A stretch of DNA of 64,000 bases from Cylindrospermopsis curvispora GIHE-G1 (lineage in GTDB: Bacteria; Cyanobacteriota; Cyanobacteriia; Cyanobacteriales; Nostocaceae), in the NCBI RefSeq assembly GCF_014489415.1, contig NZ_CP060822.1, positions 62,001-126,000 on the forward strand. Reading direction: 5' to 3'. The translations under genes and the position numbers were made by a program. The notes beneath the pieces are model-generated. The model had not been told where the DNA came from. It saw nothing but the letters and a program-made list of their open reading frames with translations, and ran no database searches. This document shows, piece after piece, positions 17,918-26,953 of this stretch; the first letter of the stretch is position 1, and every line of letters begins with the position of its first letter.

Positions 17918-18613
17918 TCAACCACCCATTTCTTTTAACATCTCTTCTACCCTAATCATCCCGTCCGTGTCCCTACCAGTACGATATAGTCTTAGGGCTT
18001 GTCTTAAAGCATTACCAGCCTCTTGCATTTGTCTGCGCTTTTTAAACATAGCACCTATTAACTCATACACCCGTGGGTTATTTCTATCTATTTTAGTTGC
18101 CTGTTCAAAAGCCCATTGTGCAGCATCATAATCTCCCAACCGGGTTTGACTTGCACCCAATCCTAAATAGGCATTGAAATTATTGCGATTAATCTGGATG
18201 GCACGACGGTAAGCCTCTTTGGCACCTAATACGTCTCCCAGATTCCCTTTAATGTAACCAATAGCGTAGTAAAAGTCACTGTTGTTAGGATTGATAGAAA
18301 TGGCTTGGCGGTAAGCAGATAATGACTGTGAAAAATTGCCTTGTTGAGCATATAAATAACCAATACCAGAATAAATTTTGGCATTTTGAGGCGCCAACTT
18401 GGCTGCATCCTGATAAACAGCAATAGCATCGCTGTAATCTCCTGAATCTACCAATCTTCGTCCCCGCTCTAACAATTCTCGTAGTTTACGATTATCAGCT
18501 TGTACTAGTAATACCTCTGCTGCTTGAGACTTAGCTGTCATCACAGGACTAATAGTTGAAACTACGCTTAATATTAGCGTTGCTACTAAAAAAGATGTTT
18601 GTTTGTATTGCAT
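17918..18613 (-). CDS. TPR-repeat protein with signal peptide
   Basis: A 231-residue protein with an N-terminal signal peptide (SFLVATLILSVVSTI, cleavage probably after the SQAAE region). About four to five tetratricopeptide repeats follow from residue 40 to 210, recognisable by AIAVYQDAAKLAPQNAKIYSGIGYLYAQQG, SLSAYRQAISINPNN, AKEAYRRAIQINRNN and AQWAFEQATKIDRNN. TPR proteins act as assembly or docking scaffolds; in cyanobacteria exported ones often help photosystem or pilus biogenesis, but the partner here is unknown. The gene is convergent with the small 70-residue gene, 42 bases apart. Confidence 0.85.
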   Translation of the reverse strand: MQYKQTSFLVATLILSVVSTISPVMTAKSQAAEVLLVQADNRKLRELLERGRRLVDSGDYSDAIAVYQDAAKLAPQNAKIYSGIGYLYAQQGNFSQSLSAYRQAISINPNNSDFYYAIGYIKGNLGDVLGAKEAYRRAIQINRNNFNAYLGLGASQTRLGDYDAAQWAFEQATKIDRNNPRVYELIGAMFKKRRQMQEAGNALRQALRLYRTGRDTDGMIRVEEMLKEMGG

Positions 18614-19059
18614 AACTTTTTGGTATTTTATTCATCAAGATTTGGTGTATTTGTATAGCTGTAGCCACCTGTAAGGAAGTGAGCCAGAACGCTTACCCAA
18701 CTATCATTTTTAGCCATCAACCCTGTCTATAGCGTTCCCACTAAAGCTATATTTTGAGGATAAGATGAGCAATAACCGTTGGAAACCCTCCTTCATACTC
18801 CACTTGCTATCGGTAACTTTCCTGTATACTAGTCAACAAAAAGACTGAACTCCAGTTCCTACCTACAGATTCTGAAAAACATCCTTTGATCAGGATTAAC
18901 AGCTAGAAAATATTGCGGTTATACTAAGAACTTAAACCCAATATGTTATTAATTAATCTGTATAAGCTTTTTAAATCTAGTATAATTAACAAATACCAAA
19001 AAGTGTTAAATCTTAAGATGTATGTTTTGGGTAAAGTAGTTAATAGAAAATGAGAAACC
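18614..19059. other. 446-base intergenic region, no gene recognised
   Basis: Lies between two minus-strand genes. It is AT-rich, with short in-frame stretches broken by stops. I see no tRNA, no strong GC hairpin and no copy of the local repeat. It probably holds the promoter of the TPR gene and the 3' end of the PEBP transcript. Confidence 0.4.
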
Positions 19060-19518
19060 TTACCTTTGGCGCTGATATTTGCCCATGAGTTGTGCCTTAG
19101 CCAAAACATGATTTTTCATAGCTACCATAATGTCATTTTTAGTTACACCAGATGAGAAATTTAGCTGTTTATCTAATGCGTAAAGATGAAAAAAATAACG
19201 GTGGATCCCACTTGGTGGACAAGGACCGCCATAACCCAAGATATTAAAATCATTTTTACCCTGTATACCACCACCGGGGATATGCTGACTGGTGATTATA
19301 TTTTCTGACAATTGGTTAATTGTTGGGGGAATATCATAAACAACCCAATGAACAAAGGTTTTTCCTGGTGCATCTGGGTCATCCATAATTAACGATAAAC
19401 TCACCGTTTCTGGAGGAACCTCATCCCAGACTAAGGGAGGAGAAATATTTTCACCATCACAGGTATACCTCATGGGAATTAAACCATGGTCAATGAAAGA
19501 ACTGCTAGTTAGTTTCAT
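19060..19518 (-). CDS. YbhB/YbcL-family (PEBP, Raf-kinase-inhibitor-like) protein
   Basis: A 152-residue soluble protein matching the bacterial phosphatidylethanolamine-binding-protein family. It has the anion-pocket motifs RYTCDGENISPPLVW near the start, DDPDAPGKTFVHWVVYDIP around residue 46, and GYGGPCPPSGIHRYFFHLYAL around residue 95. These residues form the small ligand-binding pocket. The biological ligand of bacterial members is not settled. Length and order are normal for the family. It is read alone, with a MITE-like repeat 29 bases upstream of its start. Confidence 0.92.
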   Translation of the reverse strand: MKLTSSSFIDHGLIPMRYTCDGENISPPLVWDEVPPETVSLSLIMDDPDAPGKTFVHWVVYDIPPTINQLSENIITSQHIPGGGIQGKNDFNILGYGGPCPPSGIHRYFFHLYALDKQLNFSSGVTKNDIMVAMKNHVLAKAQLMGKYQRQR

Positions 19519-19546
19519 AGGTTTTTGTACCTTAGAAGTTATAACT

Positions 19547-19615
19547 GTAAGTGGGTAGGTGGAATTAAATATAAGATGAACGTCATCCTACAAATAATTG
19601 TGCCTTCCTACTTAC
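19547..19615. repeat. MITE-like repeat, copy A (deleted form)
   Basis: A 69-base element with imperfect terminal inverted repeats (GTAAGTGGGTAGG at one end, GTAAGTAGGAAGG in inverted sense at the other). It matches, in reverse orientation, the outer parts of the larger copy B near position 55.8 kb, including a shared 20-base block ATCTTATATTTAATTCCACC and a 16-base block AATTATTTGTAGGATG. The central hairpin module of copy B is missing here. It lies just upstream of the PEBP gene and may influence that promoter. Confidence 0.75.
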
Positions 19616-19794
19616 ACACCTTTAGAGAAATGGAAGGGAACCATAACGTCTATGCAAACCTGACTTTTACCTAGGTTTCTACAATCTAAAGATAGCAAAA
19701 CTTTCATGAATAAAAACTCGTCTTTTAGTCATATATAATTGGTAGTATGGCCCTAGCCACCCGGAGGATTTATTAGTTCATGATTGCTAACTAT

Positions 19795-20055
19795 CTACCA
19801 TTTCAAAAACGCCTCCTCAACGCCCTTTTCTCTTCTAATCTTTCCATCTGATTCAAACCAATTAATAATTTGCTTAGCTGTCAATTGCTCAATTGGTAGC
19901 TCATATTCCTGGGCAATATGTTGTAAAATCCTCAAGGAAGAAATGGTCAGTCTGGTTAAAAACTTCTCAGAAGATGATAACAGAGCTGCATCAACCTGAG
20001 CGGATTCATCGGGGGTTAAAAATTCAGTTGATGATTGATTAGGTACAACTTCCAT
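19795..20055 (-). CDS. Small hypothetical protein near sufR
   Basis: An 86-residue acidic protein. Its N-terminus is low-complexity (EVVPNQSSTEFLTPDESAQVDAAL), followed by an amphipathic helical core (FLTRLTISSLRILQHIAQEY, then IEQLTAKQIINWFE). There is no signal peptide or cysteine. It is read in the same direction as sufR, 130 bases downstream of it, so it could share the transcript. I do not recognise the family. The helix pattern and absence of metal ligands give no basis for assigning an Fe-S role. Confidence 0.6.
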   Translation of the reverse strand: MEVVPNQSSTEFLTPDESAQVDAALLSSSEKFLTRLTISSLRILQHIAQEYELPIEQLTAKQIINWFESDGKIRREKGVEEAFLKW

Positions 20056-20185
20056 AAGATTTCTGGGTATGGGTTTACAATTACTACCAGTTCATTAAAC
20101 CATAAAAAATTACGGTATGCAAAAACTACCCTAGGTCAAAACATGAGGTCTTTGCACTATAATTATTTATTATTACAATTTGTGA

Positions 20186-20866
20186 CTAGTTTCTCTTAAT
20201 CAAGTACACACACCTATGCTGCCCATCTATTATCCAGTGGGTTCTTTGCACACTACAATCGGGCAATATTGCTGCAAACATTTCTAGCTCATGTCCACAC
20301 ACACTAGGAAAAGACTCAGCAACATTAGAAATGGCGCAGGTGTGCTCCATAAATAAAAAGCTATTATCACCCTCATGACCATCATCCTTTTCTTCCACTG
20401 GGCGGAACTCAGCCATAAAACCTTCGGCCTTTCTTAATTCTACTAGGGTAGCTACCCTTTCTTCTAAACAACCCTGGCCAACCTTTTCCTGATATTCCTG
20501 GGCTTTCCTTTCCCACTGCTTTTGTAAAATAGTTTTTACCTGCTCCCTTCCTACAGTTTCCGCTAGGGTATCCAATAGCGAAACTGCAAATTCCCCATAA
20601 CCACCACTAACCCTAGTAGCGTTTCTTTGTAAATACTCCTTACCTCCTGGACTCAAATGATAAATGTGTTGGGGTCTGCCCATACCGGAATTTTCTGGTA
20701 CGGAATACACAACCATGTCATCCGCCTCTAAATCTTTCAAATGCCTACGAACAGCTTGTGGACTAACTTCTAGGATTTCTGATAGTTGCCCCGCTGTGGC
20801 TTGAGAGTGTTTCAAAAGATACTGTAGGATATCCTGCTTAGTTGAGGACTGCTGGGTAGTCGCCAT
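20186..20866 (-). CDS. sufR: SufR, Fe-S-sensing repressor of the suf operon
   Basis: A 226-residue DeoR/ArsR-type winged helix (TAGQLSEILEVSPQAVRRHLKDLEADD, about residues 23-50) followed by the cyanobacterial SufR sensor domain. Four cysteines sit in the C-terminal third (about 177, 190, 204 and 219), in the pattern HTC-x12-C-x13-C; these bind the Fe-S cluster that switches DNA binding. In Synechocystis SufR is a [4Fe-4S] repressor of sufBCDS and of itself. The gene is divergent from sufB, and the 198-base intergenic region holds two sites matching the reported SufR operator. Identity is very secure from motif and context together. Confidence 0.95.
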   Translation of the reverse strand: MATTQQSSTKQDILQYLLKHSQATAGQLSEILEVSPQAVRRHLKDLEADDMVVYSVPENSGMGRPQHIYHLSPGGKEYLQRNATRVSGGYGEFAVSLLDTLAETVGREQVKTILQKQWERKAQEYQEKVGQGCLEERVATLVELRKAEGFMAEFRPVEEKDDGHEGDNSFLFMEHTCAISNVAESFPSVCGHELEMFAAILPDCSVQRTHWIIDGQHRCVYLIKRN

Positions 20867-20904
20867 TTTAGTCCCAAAAAAATTTTTCTAAAATTTGACT
20901 TAAA

Positions 20905-20918
20905 CAACATTGTTGTTG
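20905..20918. promoter_or_regulatory. SufR operator, site 1 (CAAC-N6-GTTG)
   Basis: CAAC-ATTGTT-GTTG, an exact match to the inverted repeat CAAC-N6-GTTG reported for SufR in Synechocystis. It lies 39 bases upstream of the sufR start, in the sufR-proximal half of the divergent region, where it can repress sufR. Confidence 0.8.
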
Positions 20919-20949
20919 TTAATCTATCGTACAATAGATTTGGGTTAAA

Positions 20950-20963
20950 CAACAGCCTAGTTG
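20950..20963. promoter_or_regulatory. SufR operator, site 2 (CAAC-N6-GTTG)
   Basis: CAAC-AGCCTA-GTTG, extended by flanking bases to AAACAAC/GTTGTTT. It is the second exact match to the SufR motif, centred 45 bases from site 1, which is a separation of about four helical turns. It is the site closer to sufB. Confidence 0.8.
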
Positions 20964-21064
20964 TTTTACTCGCCGATTCCATTCTAGCAGTTTAGTGACT
21001 GAGTTAGTTACACCTTAACAGCTAAACCCATTGGTTATCCTTTAAAGAGAACACAATAGAAACG

Positions 21065-22504
21065 ATGAGCGCATCCGTCAAGACCATAGTTAACCAACCT
21101 TACAAGTATGGCTTTGTCACCGACATTGAAACCGACACCATACCCCGTGGGCTAAATGAGGAAGTTATCCGCTTAATTTCCGCTAAAAAACAAGAGCCAG
21201 AATTCATGCTGGAATTTCGTTTGCGTGCCTACCGTCAGTGGTTAAAGATGACGGAACCAATTTGGGCTCATGTTAACTATCCACCTATTAATTACCAAGA
21301 TATTGTTTATTATTCTGCACCCAAGCAAAAGAAAGCAAAACTGAATAGTTTGGAAGAAGTTGACCCAACGCTACTAGAAACCTTTGAGAAGTTAGGTATT
21401 TCTCTATCGGAACAAAAGCGACTGGCCAATGTAGCTGTGGATGCAATCTTTGATAGTGTTTCCGTGGCCACCACATTTAAGGAAAAACTAGCGGAGGATG
21501 GGGTGATTTTCTGCTCTATTTCGGAAGCATTGCGGGAGCATCCAGAATTAGTCAAGAAATATCTTGGCAGTGTGGTGCCCATTGCTGATAATTATTTTGC
21601 TGCTTTAAACTCCGCTGTTTTTAGCGATGGTTCATTTGTATATATTCCCAAAGGGGTCAAATGTCCCATGGAATTATCTACCTATTTTCGCATTAACTCC
21701 GGTGATACGGGACAGTTTGAAAGAACTTTAATTGTTGCGGAAGAAAGCAGCTATGTTTCCTATTTGGAAGGATGTACAGCACCAATGTATGATAGTAACC
21801 AATTGCACGCTGCTGTTGTGGAATTAGTTGCTTTGGATAATGCTGAAATTAAATATTCCACAGTGCAAAACTGGTATGCTGGTGATGAAAATGGCAAGGG
21901 AGGAATTTACAATTTCGTGACCAAACGGGGTTTGTGTCAAGGAGTGAATTCCAAAATTTCCTGGACTCAAGTAGAAACAGGCTCTGCTATTACGTGGAAA
22001 TATCCCAGTTGTGTGTTAGTTGGTGATAATTCAATAGGTGAATTCTACTCTGTAGCTCTAACCAATAATCGCCAGCAAGCTGATACGGGAACTAAAATGA
22101 TTCATATTGGTAAAAATACTCGTAGTACAATTATTTCTAAAGGTATTTCCGCAGGCAAATCAAGTAATAGCTATCGGGGTTTAGTCAAAATTAATCCTAG
22201 TGCCAAGGGTGCTAGAAATTATTCTCAATGTGATTCCATGTTGATTGGAGACAATGCCCAGGCCAACACATTTCCCTACATTCAGGTTCAGAATAATACA
22301 GGTAAAGTAGAACATGAAGCTTCCACCTCTAAAATTGGTGAAGACCAACTATTCTTTTTTGCCCAACGTGGTATTTCTGCTGAAGATGCGGTTTCAATGA
22401 TGATTAGCGGTTTCTGTAAGGATGTTTTTAACCAGTTACCGATGGAATTTGCGGTAGAAGCTGATAAGTTATTGAGCTTGAAATTAGAAGGTAGTGTGGG
22501 TTAG
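21065..22504 (+). CDS. sufB: SufB, Fe-S cluster scaffold subunit
   Basis: A 479-residue protein, the usual SufB length, with the family body beginning [27 protein letters not shown] and a beta-helix core. Conserved elements include [16 protein letters not shown], then [34 protein letters not shown], and near the end [22 protein letters not shown], which holds conserved Glu and Lys residues near the cluster site. SufB forms the scaffold with SufC and SufD for [4Fe-4S] assembly. It is the first gene of sufBCDS, and expression should be repressed by SufR under iron sufficiency. Confidence 0.97.
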   Translation: MSASVKTIVNQPYKYGFVTDIETDTIPRGLNEEVIRLISAKKQEPEFMLEFRLRAYRQWLKMTEPIWAHVNYPPINYQDIVYYSAPKQKKAKLNSLEEVDPTLLETFEKLGISLSEQKRLANVAVDAIFDSVSVATTFKEKLAEDGVIFCSISEALREHPELVKKYLGSVVPIADNYFAALNSAVFSDGSFVYIPKGVKCPMELSTYFRINSGDTGQFERTLIVAEESSYVSYLEGCTAPMYDSNQLHAAVVELVALDNAEIKYSTVQNWYAGDENGKGGIYNFVTKRGLCQGVNSKISWTQVETGSAITWKYPSCVLVGDNSIGEFYSVALTNNRQQADTGTKMIHIGKNTRSTIISKGISAGKSSNSYRGLVKINPSAKGARNYSQCDSMLIGDNAQANTFPYIQVQNNTGKVEHEASTSKIGEDQLFFFAQRGISAEDAVSMMISGFCKDVFNQLPMEFAVEADKLLSLKLEGSVG

Positions 22505-22528
22505 TAGATCAAAAAGAGGATAGGAGCC

Positions 22529-23314
22529 ATGATTATTGAGAACAGTGATTTGATTTTGTCCGTTAAAGATTTGCAAGCCCAAGTGGATGGAACTCCAATT
22601 TTGAAAGGAGTTAATTTAGAGGTGAGAGCAGGTGAAATCCATGCCATTATGGGACCAAATGGCTCTGGCAAAAGTACCTTGTCTAAAGTTTTAGCTGGAC
22701 ACCCTACTTACAGTGTCACCAGTGGTGAGGTAGTTTTTCAGGGTGCTAATCTTTTGGAAATGGAAGCAGAAGAAAGAGCTAGAAGTGGTGTATTCTTGGC
22801 CTTTCAATATCCTCTAGAAGTTCCTGGTGTTAGCAATTTAGATTTTCTGAGGGTTGCCTATAATTCTCATCGTAAAGCCAAAGGTTTACCGGAAGTGGAC
22901 ACTTTTGATTTTGATGATTTAGTAATGGAAAAGTTGGAAGTTGTGAAAATGAATTCCAGCTTTTTAGAACGCAGTGTTAACGAAGGCTTTTCCGGTGGTG
23001 AAAAAAAGCGCAATGAAATTCTGCAGATGGCTATTTTAGAGCCTAAATTAGCAATCCTAGATGAAACAGATTCTGGTTTGGATATTGATGCCCTCAAGAT
23101 TGTTTCTAATGGGGTGAACCAGTTGACAAATGCAGAAAATGCCACCATCATGATTACTCACTATCAACGACTTCTGGATTATATTGTTCCTGATTTTGTC
23201 CATGTGATGGCTCAAGGACGTATTATTAGAAGTGGTGGTAAGGAGTTAGCTTTAGAGCTAGAATCTCAAGGTTATGACTGGGTATTGGAAGAAGCTTTAG
23301 GAGTGGGTGTGTAA
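22529..23314 (+). CDS. sufC: SufC, ATPase of the SufBCD scaffold complex
   Basis: A 261-residue ABC-type ATPase with Walker [10 protein letters not shown] (about residue 42), signature [10 protein letters not shown] (about 154), Walker [13 protein letters not shown] (about 173) and the SufC-typical H-loop [11 protein letters not shown]. The DETDSGLD sequence, where transporter ATPases have DEPTSGLD, is characteristic of SufC. It hydrolyses ATP to drive conformational change of SufB-SufD. It lies 24 bases after sufB, with an AGGATAGGAG ribosome-binding site, and 2 bases before sufD. Confidence 0.97.
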   Translation: MIIENSDLILSVKDLQAQVDGTPILKGVNLEVRAGEIHAIMGPNGSGKSTLSKVLAGHPTYSVTSGEVVFQGANLLEMEAEERARSGVFLAFQYPLEVPGVSNLDFLRVAYNSHRKAKGLPEVDTFDFDDLVMEKLEVVKMNSSFLERSVNEGFSGGEKKRNEILQMAILEPKLAILDETDSGLDIDALKIVSNGVNQLTNAENATIMITHYQRLLDYIVPDFVHVMAQGRIIRSGGKELALELESQGYDWVLEEALGVGV

Positions 23315-23316
23315 TT

Positions 23317-24687
23317 ATGACTATGGAAGTTTTCCCCCCTGCTGTTAGCGATTCTTTATTAGATTTGGATAAAGATGCTTTTTTAACTAGGTTGCTAAAT
23401 CAGCTAAATGAGATTTGTCTATCAAAAGAACCAAGCTGGTTAGAACAAGTTAGGACTAATGCGACCAAGTGGGTGCGTCATTCGGTGATTCCTACTACCC
23501 GAGATGAAGAGTGGCGTTTTACAGACCTATCTCCTTTACGGGAGATCAGTTTCGCATTAGGTTCTAATTTAGGTAGTTCCCAAATTGCCATGGAATCTTT
23601 TATGGAGGGTTTAGGTTTACCTGAAGCTACCCACCGGTTGGTTTTTATTAATGGTGTTCTCACACCAACTTTATCCCAGACTTCAGATCTACCCTCCGGT
23701 TTACATGTTGGTAACTTAGATTCTTTAGAAGATTCTGTTGCTCAGAAATATTTGGCGCAGTTTGACGGAACAAGAGATGTCTTCAGCGACTTAAATACTG
23801 CTGGTTTGAATGATGTTGCAGTGGTATGGGCGGGCAAAAATGTGGTAGTTGAAGATCCCATACAGCTGTTATTTATTTCCCTGGTGGGAGAGTTCCCAAC
23901 TTTTTGTCAACCTCGGTGTTTGGTAATTGCTGAGGGTAATTCCCAAATAAGTCTAATTGAAGAACATATTACCCTAAATACACCGTCACCACAAAATGAA
24001 CCTATGGGTGCTGGTTTGAACAACAGTGTGACAGAAATCTGGGTACATGAAAATGCCCAGGTCAATCATTCCAGAATTGTCTTGGGTGGTGATCATAGTT
24101 TTGATATTGGTAAAACTGCTGTAACCCAAGCAAGATACAGCCGTTATAGCTGTAATGCCATAACTATTGGTGGTAAAATTTCTCGTCACAACTTAGAGCT
24201 TGTACAAACTGGTGAACAAACTGAAACAAATCTCCACGGATTAACGGTTATTGCCCAAAAGCAATTGGGTGACACTCATAGTGCGATCACACTGAACTAT
24301 CCTTATGCTACTAGTAAACAATTACATAAACTTATTATAGGCGATCGCGCCCATGGGGTGTTCAATGGTAAGATATTCGTTCCCAAATCCGCACAATTAA
24401 CGGATGCGTCGCAATTAAACCGCAATTTGCTATTATCATCAAAAGCGAGAGTGGACACCAAACCCCAATTAGAAATTACCGCTGACAATGTTAAGTGTGC
24501 CCATGGTGCAACCGTTAGTCAATTACAAGACGATGAAATCTTCTACCTGCAAAGTCGGGGAATAGGAGAAACGGAAGCGCGTAAGTTATTAGTTAATGCT
24601 TTTGCAACAGAAGTTATTAACCTAATTCCACTTGCTTCCTTGAGAGAGAAGCTGTTAAAAACAGTTAGCTCTCTAGTCAATAACTAA
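23317..24687 (+). CDS. sufD: SufD, partner scaffold subunit
   Basis: A 456-residue SufD with the family segments DEEWRFTDLSPL (about residue 67), a beta-helix core, and C-terminal CAHGATVSQLQDDEIFYLQSRGIGETEARKLLVNAFATEVI. The His in CAHGA is a proposed cluster-site ligand with SufB. It pairs with SufB on a SufC dimer. It starts 2 bases after the sufC stop, so it is translationally coupled. Sequence identity across SufD orthologues is lower than for SufB, which is normal for the family. Confidence 0.97.
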   Translation: MTMEVFPPAVSDSLLDLDKDAFLTRLLNQLNEICLSKEPSWLEQVRTNATKWVRHSVIPTTRDEEWRFTDLSPLREISFALGSNLGSSQIAMESFMEGLGLPEATHRLVFINGVLTPTLSQTSDLPSGLHVGNLDSLEDSVAQKYLAQFDGTRDVFSDLNTAGLNDVAVVWAGKNVVVEDPIQLLFISLVGEFPTFCQPRCLVIAEGNSQISLIEEHITLNTPSPQNEPMGAGLNNSVTEIWVHENAQVNHSRIVLGGDHSFDIGKTAVTQARYSRYSCNAITIGGKISRHNLELVQTGEQTETNLHGLTVIAQKQLGDTHSAITLNYPYATSKQLHKLIIGDRAHGVFNGKIFVPKSAQLTDASQLNRNLLLSSKARVDTKPQLEITADNVKCAHGATVSQLQDDEIFYLQSRGIGETEARKLLVNAFATEVINLIPLASLREKLLKTVSSLVNN

Positions 24688-24715
24688 GAAATCAGATAAT
24701 CAAAACTAGCGAAAT

Positions 24716-25981
24716 ATGACATTCACATCAACTAAAACCCTAGCAGATCAGGTTCGTCCAGACTTTCCCATTCTTAAACAAAAAGTTCATGATAAACCCC
24801 TAGTTTATCTAGATAATGCAGCCACTTCTCAAAAACCAACCTTAGTATTGAACACTTGGCGGAATTACTACGAAGAGTATAACTCCAACGTGCATAGGGG
24901 TGCGCATTTTTTAAGTGGAAAAGCTACGGATGCTTATGAAGCAGTAAGAGATAAAGTGGTTAATTTTATCCAAGCAAAATCCCGTCAGGAGATAGTTTTT
25001 ACCCGCAATGCTAGTGAAGCCATTAATCTAGTGGCTTACAGTTGGGGAATGAACAATTTACAACCAGGAGATGAGATTATCCTCTCTGTAATGGAACACC
25101 ATAGTAATATTGTCCCCTGGCAATTTGTGGCTCAAAAAACCGGAGCAGTCCTGAAATTTGTAGAATTGACACCTGCACAAACCCTAGATTTAGACCAGTT
25201 TAATAACCTAATTTGTGAAAAAACTAAACTGGTATCTATTGTGCATATTTCTAATACATTAGGTTGCATTAATCCAGTCCAAGAAATAGCTAAAATTGCT
25301 CATAGATATGGAGCAAAATTCCTACTAGATGGATGCCAAAGTGTTCCTCACACCCCCATCAACGTCCAAGACATTGACTGTGATTGGTTAGTTGCATCTG
25401 GACACAAAATGTTAGCTCCCACCGGTATTGGCTTCCTATACGGTAAATTAGAATTACTAGAATCCATGCCACCATTTTTCGGTGGTGGAGAAATGATTGC
25501 AGAAGTATATTTAGACCATTCTACCTATGCAGAACTCCCCCATAAGTTTGAAGCTGGTACACCTGCTATTGGGGAGGCCATAGCTCTGGGTGCAGCAATA
25601 GACTATTTAACTAATATAGGGATGGATAAAATCCATGCTTATGAAGCAGAATTAACTAGCTATTTATTTGAGCAACTAGCACAAATACCCCAACTAACAA
25701 TCTATGGACCAAAGCCAGATATTCATGGTGAAGGCAGAGCCGCTTTAGCGTCTTTTACTGCCAAAGGTGTTCACGCTAATGATTTAGCCACGTTACTAGA
25801 CCAAGAGGGTATAGCTATACGTTCTGGTCATCATTGTACACAACCATTACACCGTTATCTAGACTTGGCAGGGACTGCACGGGTAAGTTTATCTTTTTAT
25901 AATACCAGGGAAGAGATAGACGTGTTTGTTAACGCTTTGAGAGAAACATTGAATTTTTTTGCCAGTGTTTTTAGTGAGTAG
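24716..25981 (+). CDS. sufS: SufS, cysteine desulfurase
   Basis: A 421-residue class II (group II NifS/CsdB) PLP enzyme. The PLP-binding Lys is in [15 protein letters not shown] (about residue 232). The catalytic Cys is in [14 protein letters not shown] (about residue 372), the short-loop type seen in Suf[19 protein letters not shown] is also typical. It transfers sulfur from cysteine as a persulfide for SufBCD. It lies last in the operon, 29 bases after sufD. No sufE follows in this window. Confidence 0.97.
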   Translation: MTFTSTKTLADQVRPDFPILKQKVHDKPLVYLDNAATSQKPTLVLNTWRNYYEEYNSNVHRGAHFLSGKATDAYEAVRDKVVNFIQAKSRQEIVFTRNASEAINLVAYSWGMNNLQPGDEIILSVMEHHSNIVPWQFVAQKTGAVLKFVELTPAQTLDLDQFNNLICEKTKLVSIVHISNTLGCINPVQEIAKIAHRYGAKFLLDGCQSVPHTPINVQDIDCDWLVASGHKMLAPTGIGFLYGKLELLESMPPFFGGGEMIAEVYLDHSTYAELPHKFEAGTPAIGEAIALGAAIDYLTNIGMDKIHAYEAELTSYLFEQLAQIPQLTIYGPKPDIHGEGRAALASFTAKGVHANDLATLLDQEGIAIRSGHHCTQPLHRYLDLAGTARVSLSFYNTREEIDVFVNALRETLNFFASVFSE

Positions 25982-26022
25982 ACGGAAATAAATAGACATA
26001 AATAAATGTATTGGAAAAAAAA

Positions 26023-26277
26023 ATGGACTTTGTGAACATAGTGGGATTAGCTGCGGGAACCCTAACAACAATTGCTTTTTTACCTCAGATGTTACAGACC
26101 TGGAAAACAAAGTCAGCAAAAGATGTTTCTTTTGCGATGTTGATTACATTCATGACTGGGTTGTTCTTATGGTTTATTTATGGTATTATGCTGGGCGCCA
26201 CGCCAATTATTTTGGCCAATGGTACTACTTTGTTTTTTAACCTAATTATTCTGGGTTTGAAGGTTAAATACAAGTAA
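26023..26277 (+). CDS. SemiSWEET (PQ-loop) small transporter
   Basis: An 84-residue protein with three transmembrane helices and one PQ-loop motif (TIAFLPQMLQTWKTKSAKDVS), the SemiSWEET layout: a half-SWEET that dimerises to move sugars across the cytoplasmic membrane. The ATG shown is preferred over an in-frame TTG 12 bases upstream. It directly follows sufS in the same direction, 41 bases away, but no functional tie to Fe-S assembly is known. Substrate not determined; mono- or disaccharides are known for the family. Confidence 0.88.
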   Translation: MDFVNIVGLAAGTLTTIAFLPQMLQTWKTKSAKDVSFAMLITFMTGLFLWFIYGIMLGATPIILANGTTLFFNLIILGLKVKYK

Positions 26278-26328
26278 GAGGAAATATAGCTTTAGACAAA
26301 ATGCTATTATATCCCCATACCCCCATTA

Positions 26329-26730
26329 TCAACCCATTAAAATAACAGTGTCAATAACATGAATGACCCCATTGTCGGCCTCAATATCCGCTGCAATAAC
26401 TGTAGCATTTTTGACTTCAAAACCATCATTACAGTCAATTTTTATTGGTGAACCTTCTACGGAACTGACCGTGCCCAATTGGGCTAAATCCGCTTTCGTC
26501 AATTTTCCGGGAACTACATGATAGGTTAAAATTCTTGCTAACTGAGGGATATTTTGCAATAGGGTGGTAATGGTACCAGGGGGTAGTTTAGCAAAAGCAT
26601 CATCAGTGGGTGCAAAGACCGTGAAAGGACCCGGACTTTTGAGAGTTTCCACCAAGTTAGCTGCTTGTACCGCCGCTACTAAGGTTTTGAATGAGTCATT
26701 GCCAACTGCAATATCAACAATATCAGCCAT
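26329..26730 (-). CDS. Fasciclin (FAS1) domain protein, no signal peptide
   Basis: A 133-residue protein that is a single FAS1 domain. The family motifs are [17 protein letters not shown] (about residue 37) and [12 protein letters not shown] (about residue 69), ending in the [15 protein letters not shown] strand. It starts directly with the domain (ATG at MADIVDIAV) and has no secretion signal or membrane helix, unlike most extracellular FAS1 proteins; such soluble single-domain versions are common in cyanobacteria. A GTG nine bases upstream is the alternative start. Ligand unknown; adhesion or small-molecule binding are the usual suggestions. Confidence 0.88.
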   Translation of the reverse strand: MADIVDIAVGNDSFKTLVAAVQAANLVETLKSPGPFTVFAPTDDAFAKLPPGTITTLLQNIPQLARILTYHVVPGKLTKADLAQLGTVSSVEGSPIKIDCNDGFEVKNATVIAADIEADNGVIHVIDTVILMG

Positions 26731-26841
26731 TAATGCCACCTTTTATCTACTGAGGGATATTTACAAATTGTAAATCATTGAGAGGGTAGGTCGCTCATCT
26801 CCCCTAACTACAGCTGTAATTGCTAATTTTTCTCATACTAG

Positions 26842-26870
26842 TTGACAAAGATTCTCAATCAAGTTAGAGT
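26842..26870 (+). promoter_or_regulatory. Candidate sigma-70 promoter for a small RNA
   Basis: A perfect -35 TTGACA (26842-26847), then 17 bases, then TAGAGT (26865-26870), a 4/6 match to the -10 consensus. Nothing coding lies downstream on the plus strand for over 1.5 kb; a strong plus-strand terminator is found 40 bases further on. Confidence 0.45.
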
Positions 26871-26876
26871 TTTATA

Positions 26877-26942
26877 TAGTGTTCTCTTCTCTTTAAAGGA
26901 TCGGCAAGTGGGAGTAGTCCTGGTGGCTAGTCCCTATTTTTT
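26877..26942 (+). ncRNA. Candidate intergenic small RNA, about 66 nt
   Basis: The interval runs from the predicted start of the adjacent TTGACA promoter to the last T of an intrinsic terminator. It is T- and C-rich at the 5' end (GTTCTCTTCTCTTTAAAGGATC) and ends in the hairpin described separately. It lies in a gene-free stretch between a fasciclin gene and a decayed ABC gene, both on the opposite strand. It does not contain the ACTCCTCACACC motif of Yfr1. The family is not recognised; promoter and terminator are the only evidence. Confidence 0.4.
26910..26942 (+). terminator. Intrinsic terminator, plus strand
   Basis: GGGAGTAGTC pairs with GGCTAGTCCC (nine pairs, including one G-T wobble, around one G-G mismatch; 5-nt loop CTGGT), followed two bases on by a run of six T. 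This is the strongest poly-T terminator in the window and it faces the plus strand, where no protein gene precedes it within 600 bases. Confidence 0.7.
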
Positions 26943-26953
26943 AAGAATTATTC

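Noticed and set aside
26910-26942. Hairpin read as a terminator of the minus-strand ABC remnant
   Set aside because: The T-run lies on the plus-strand side only; on the minus strand the stem is followed by no T-run.
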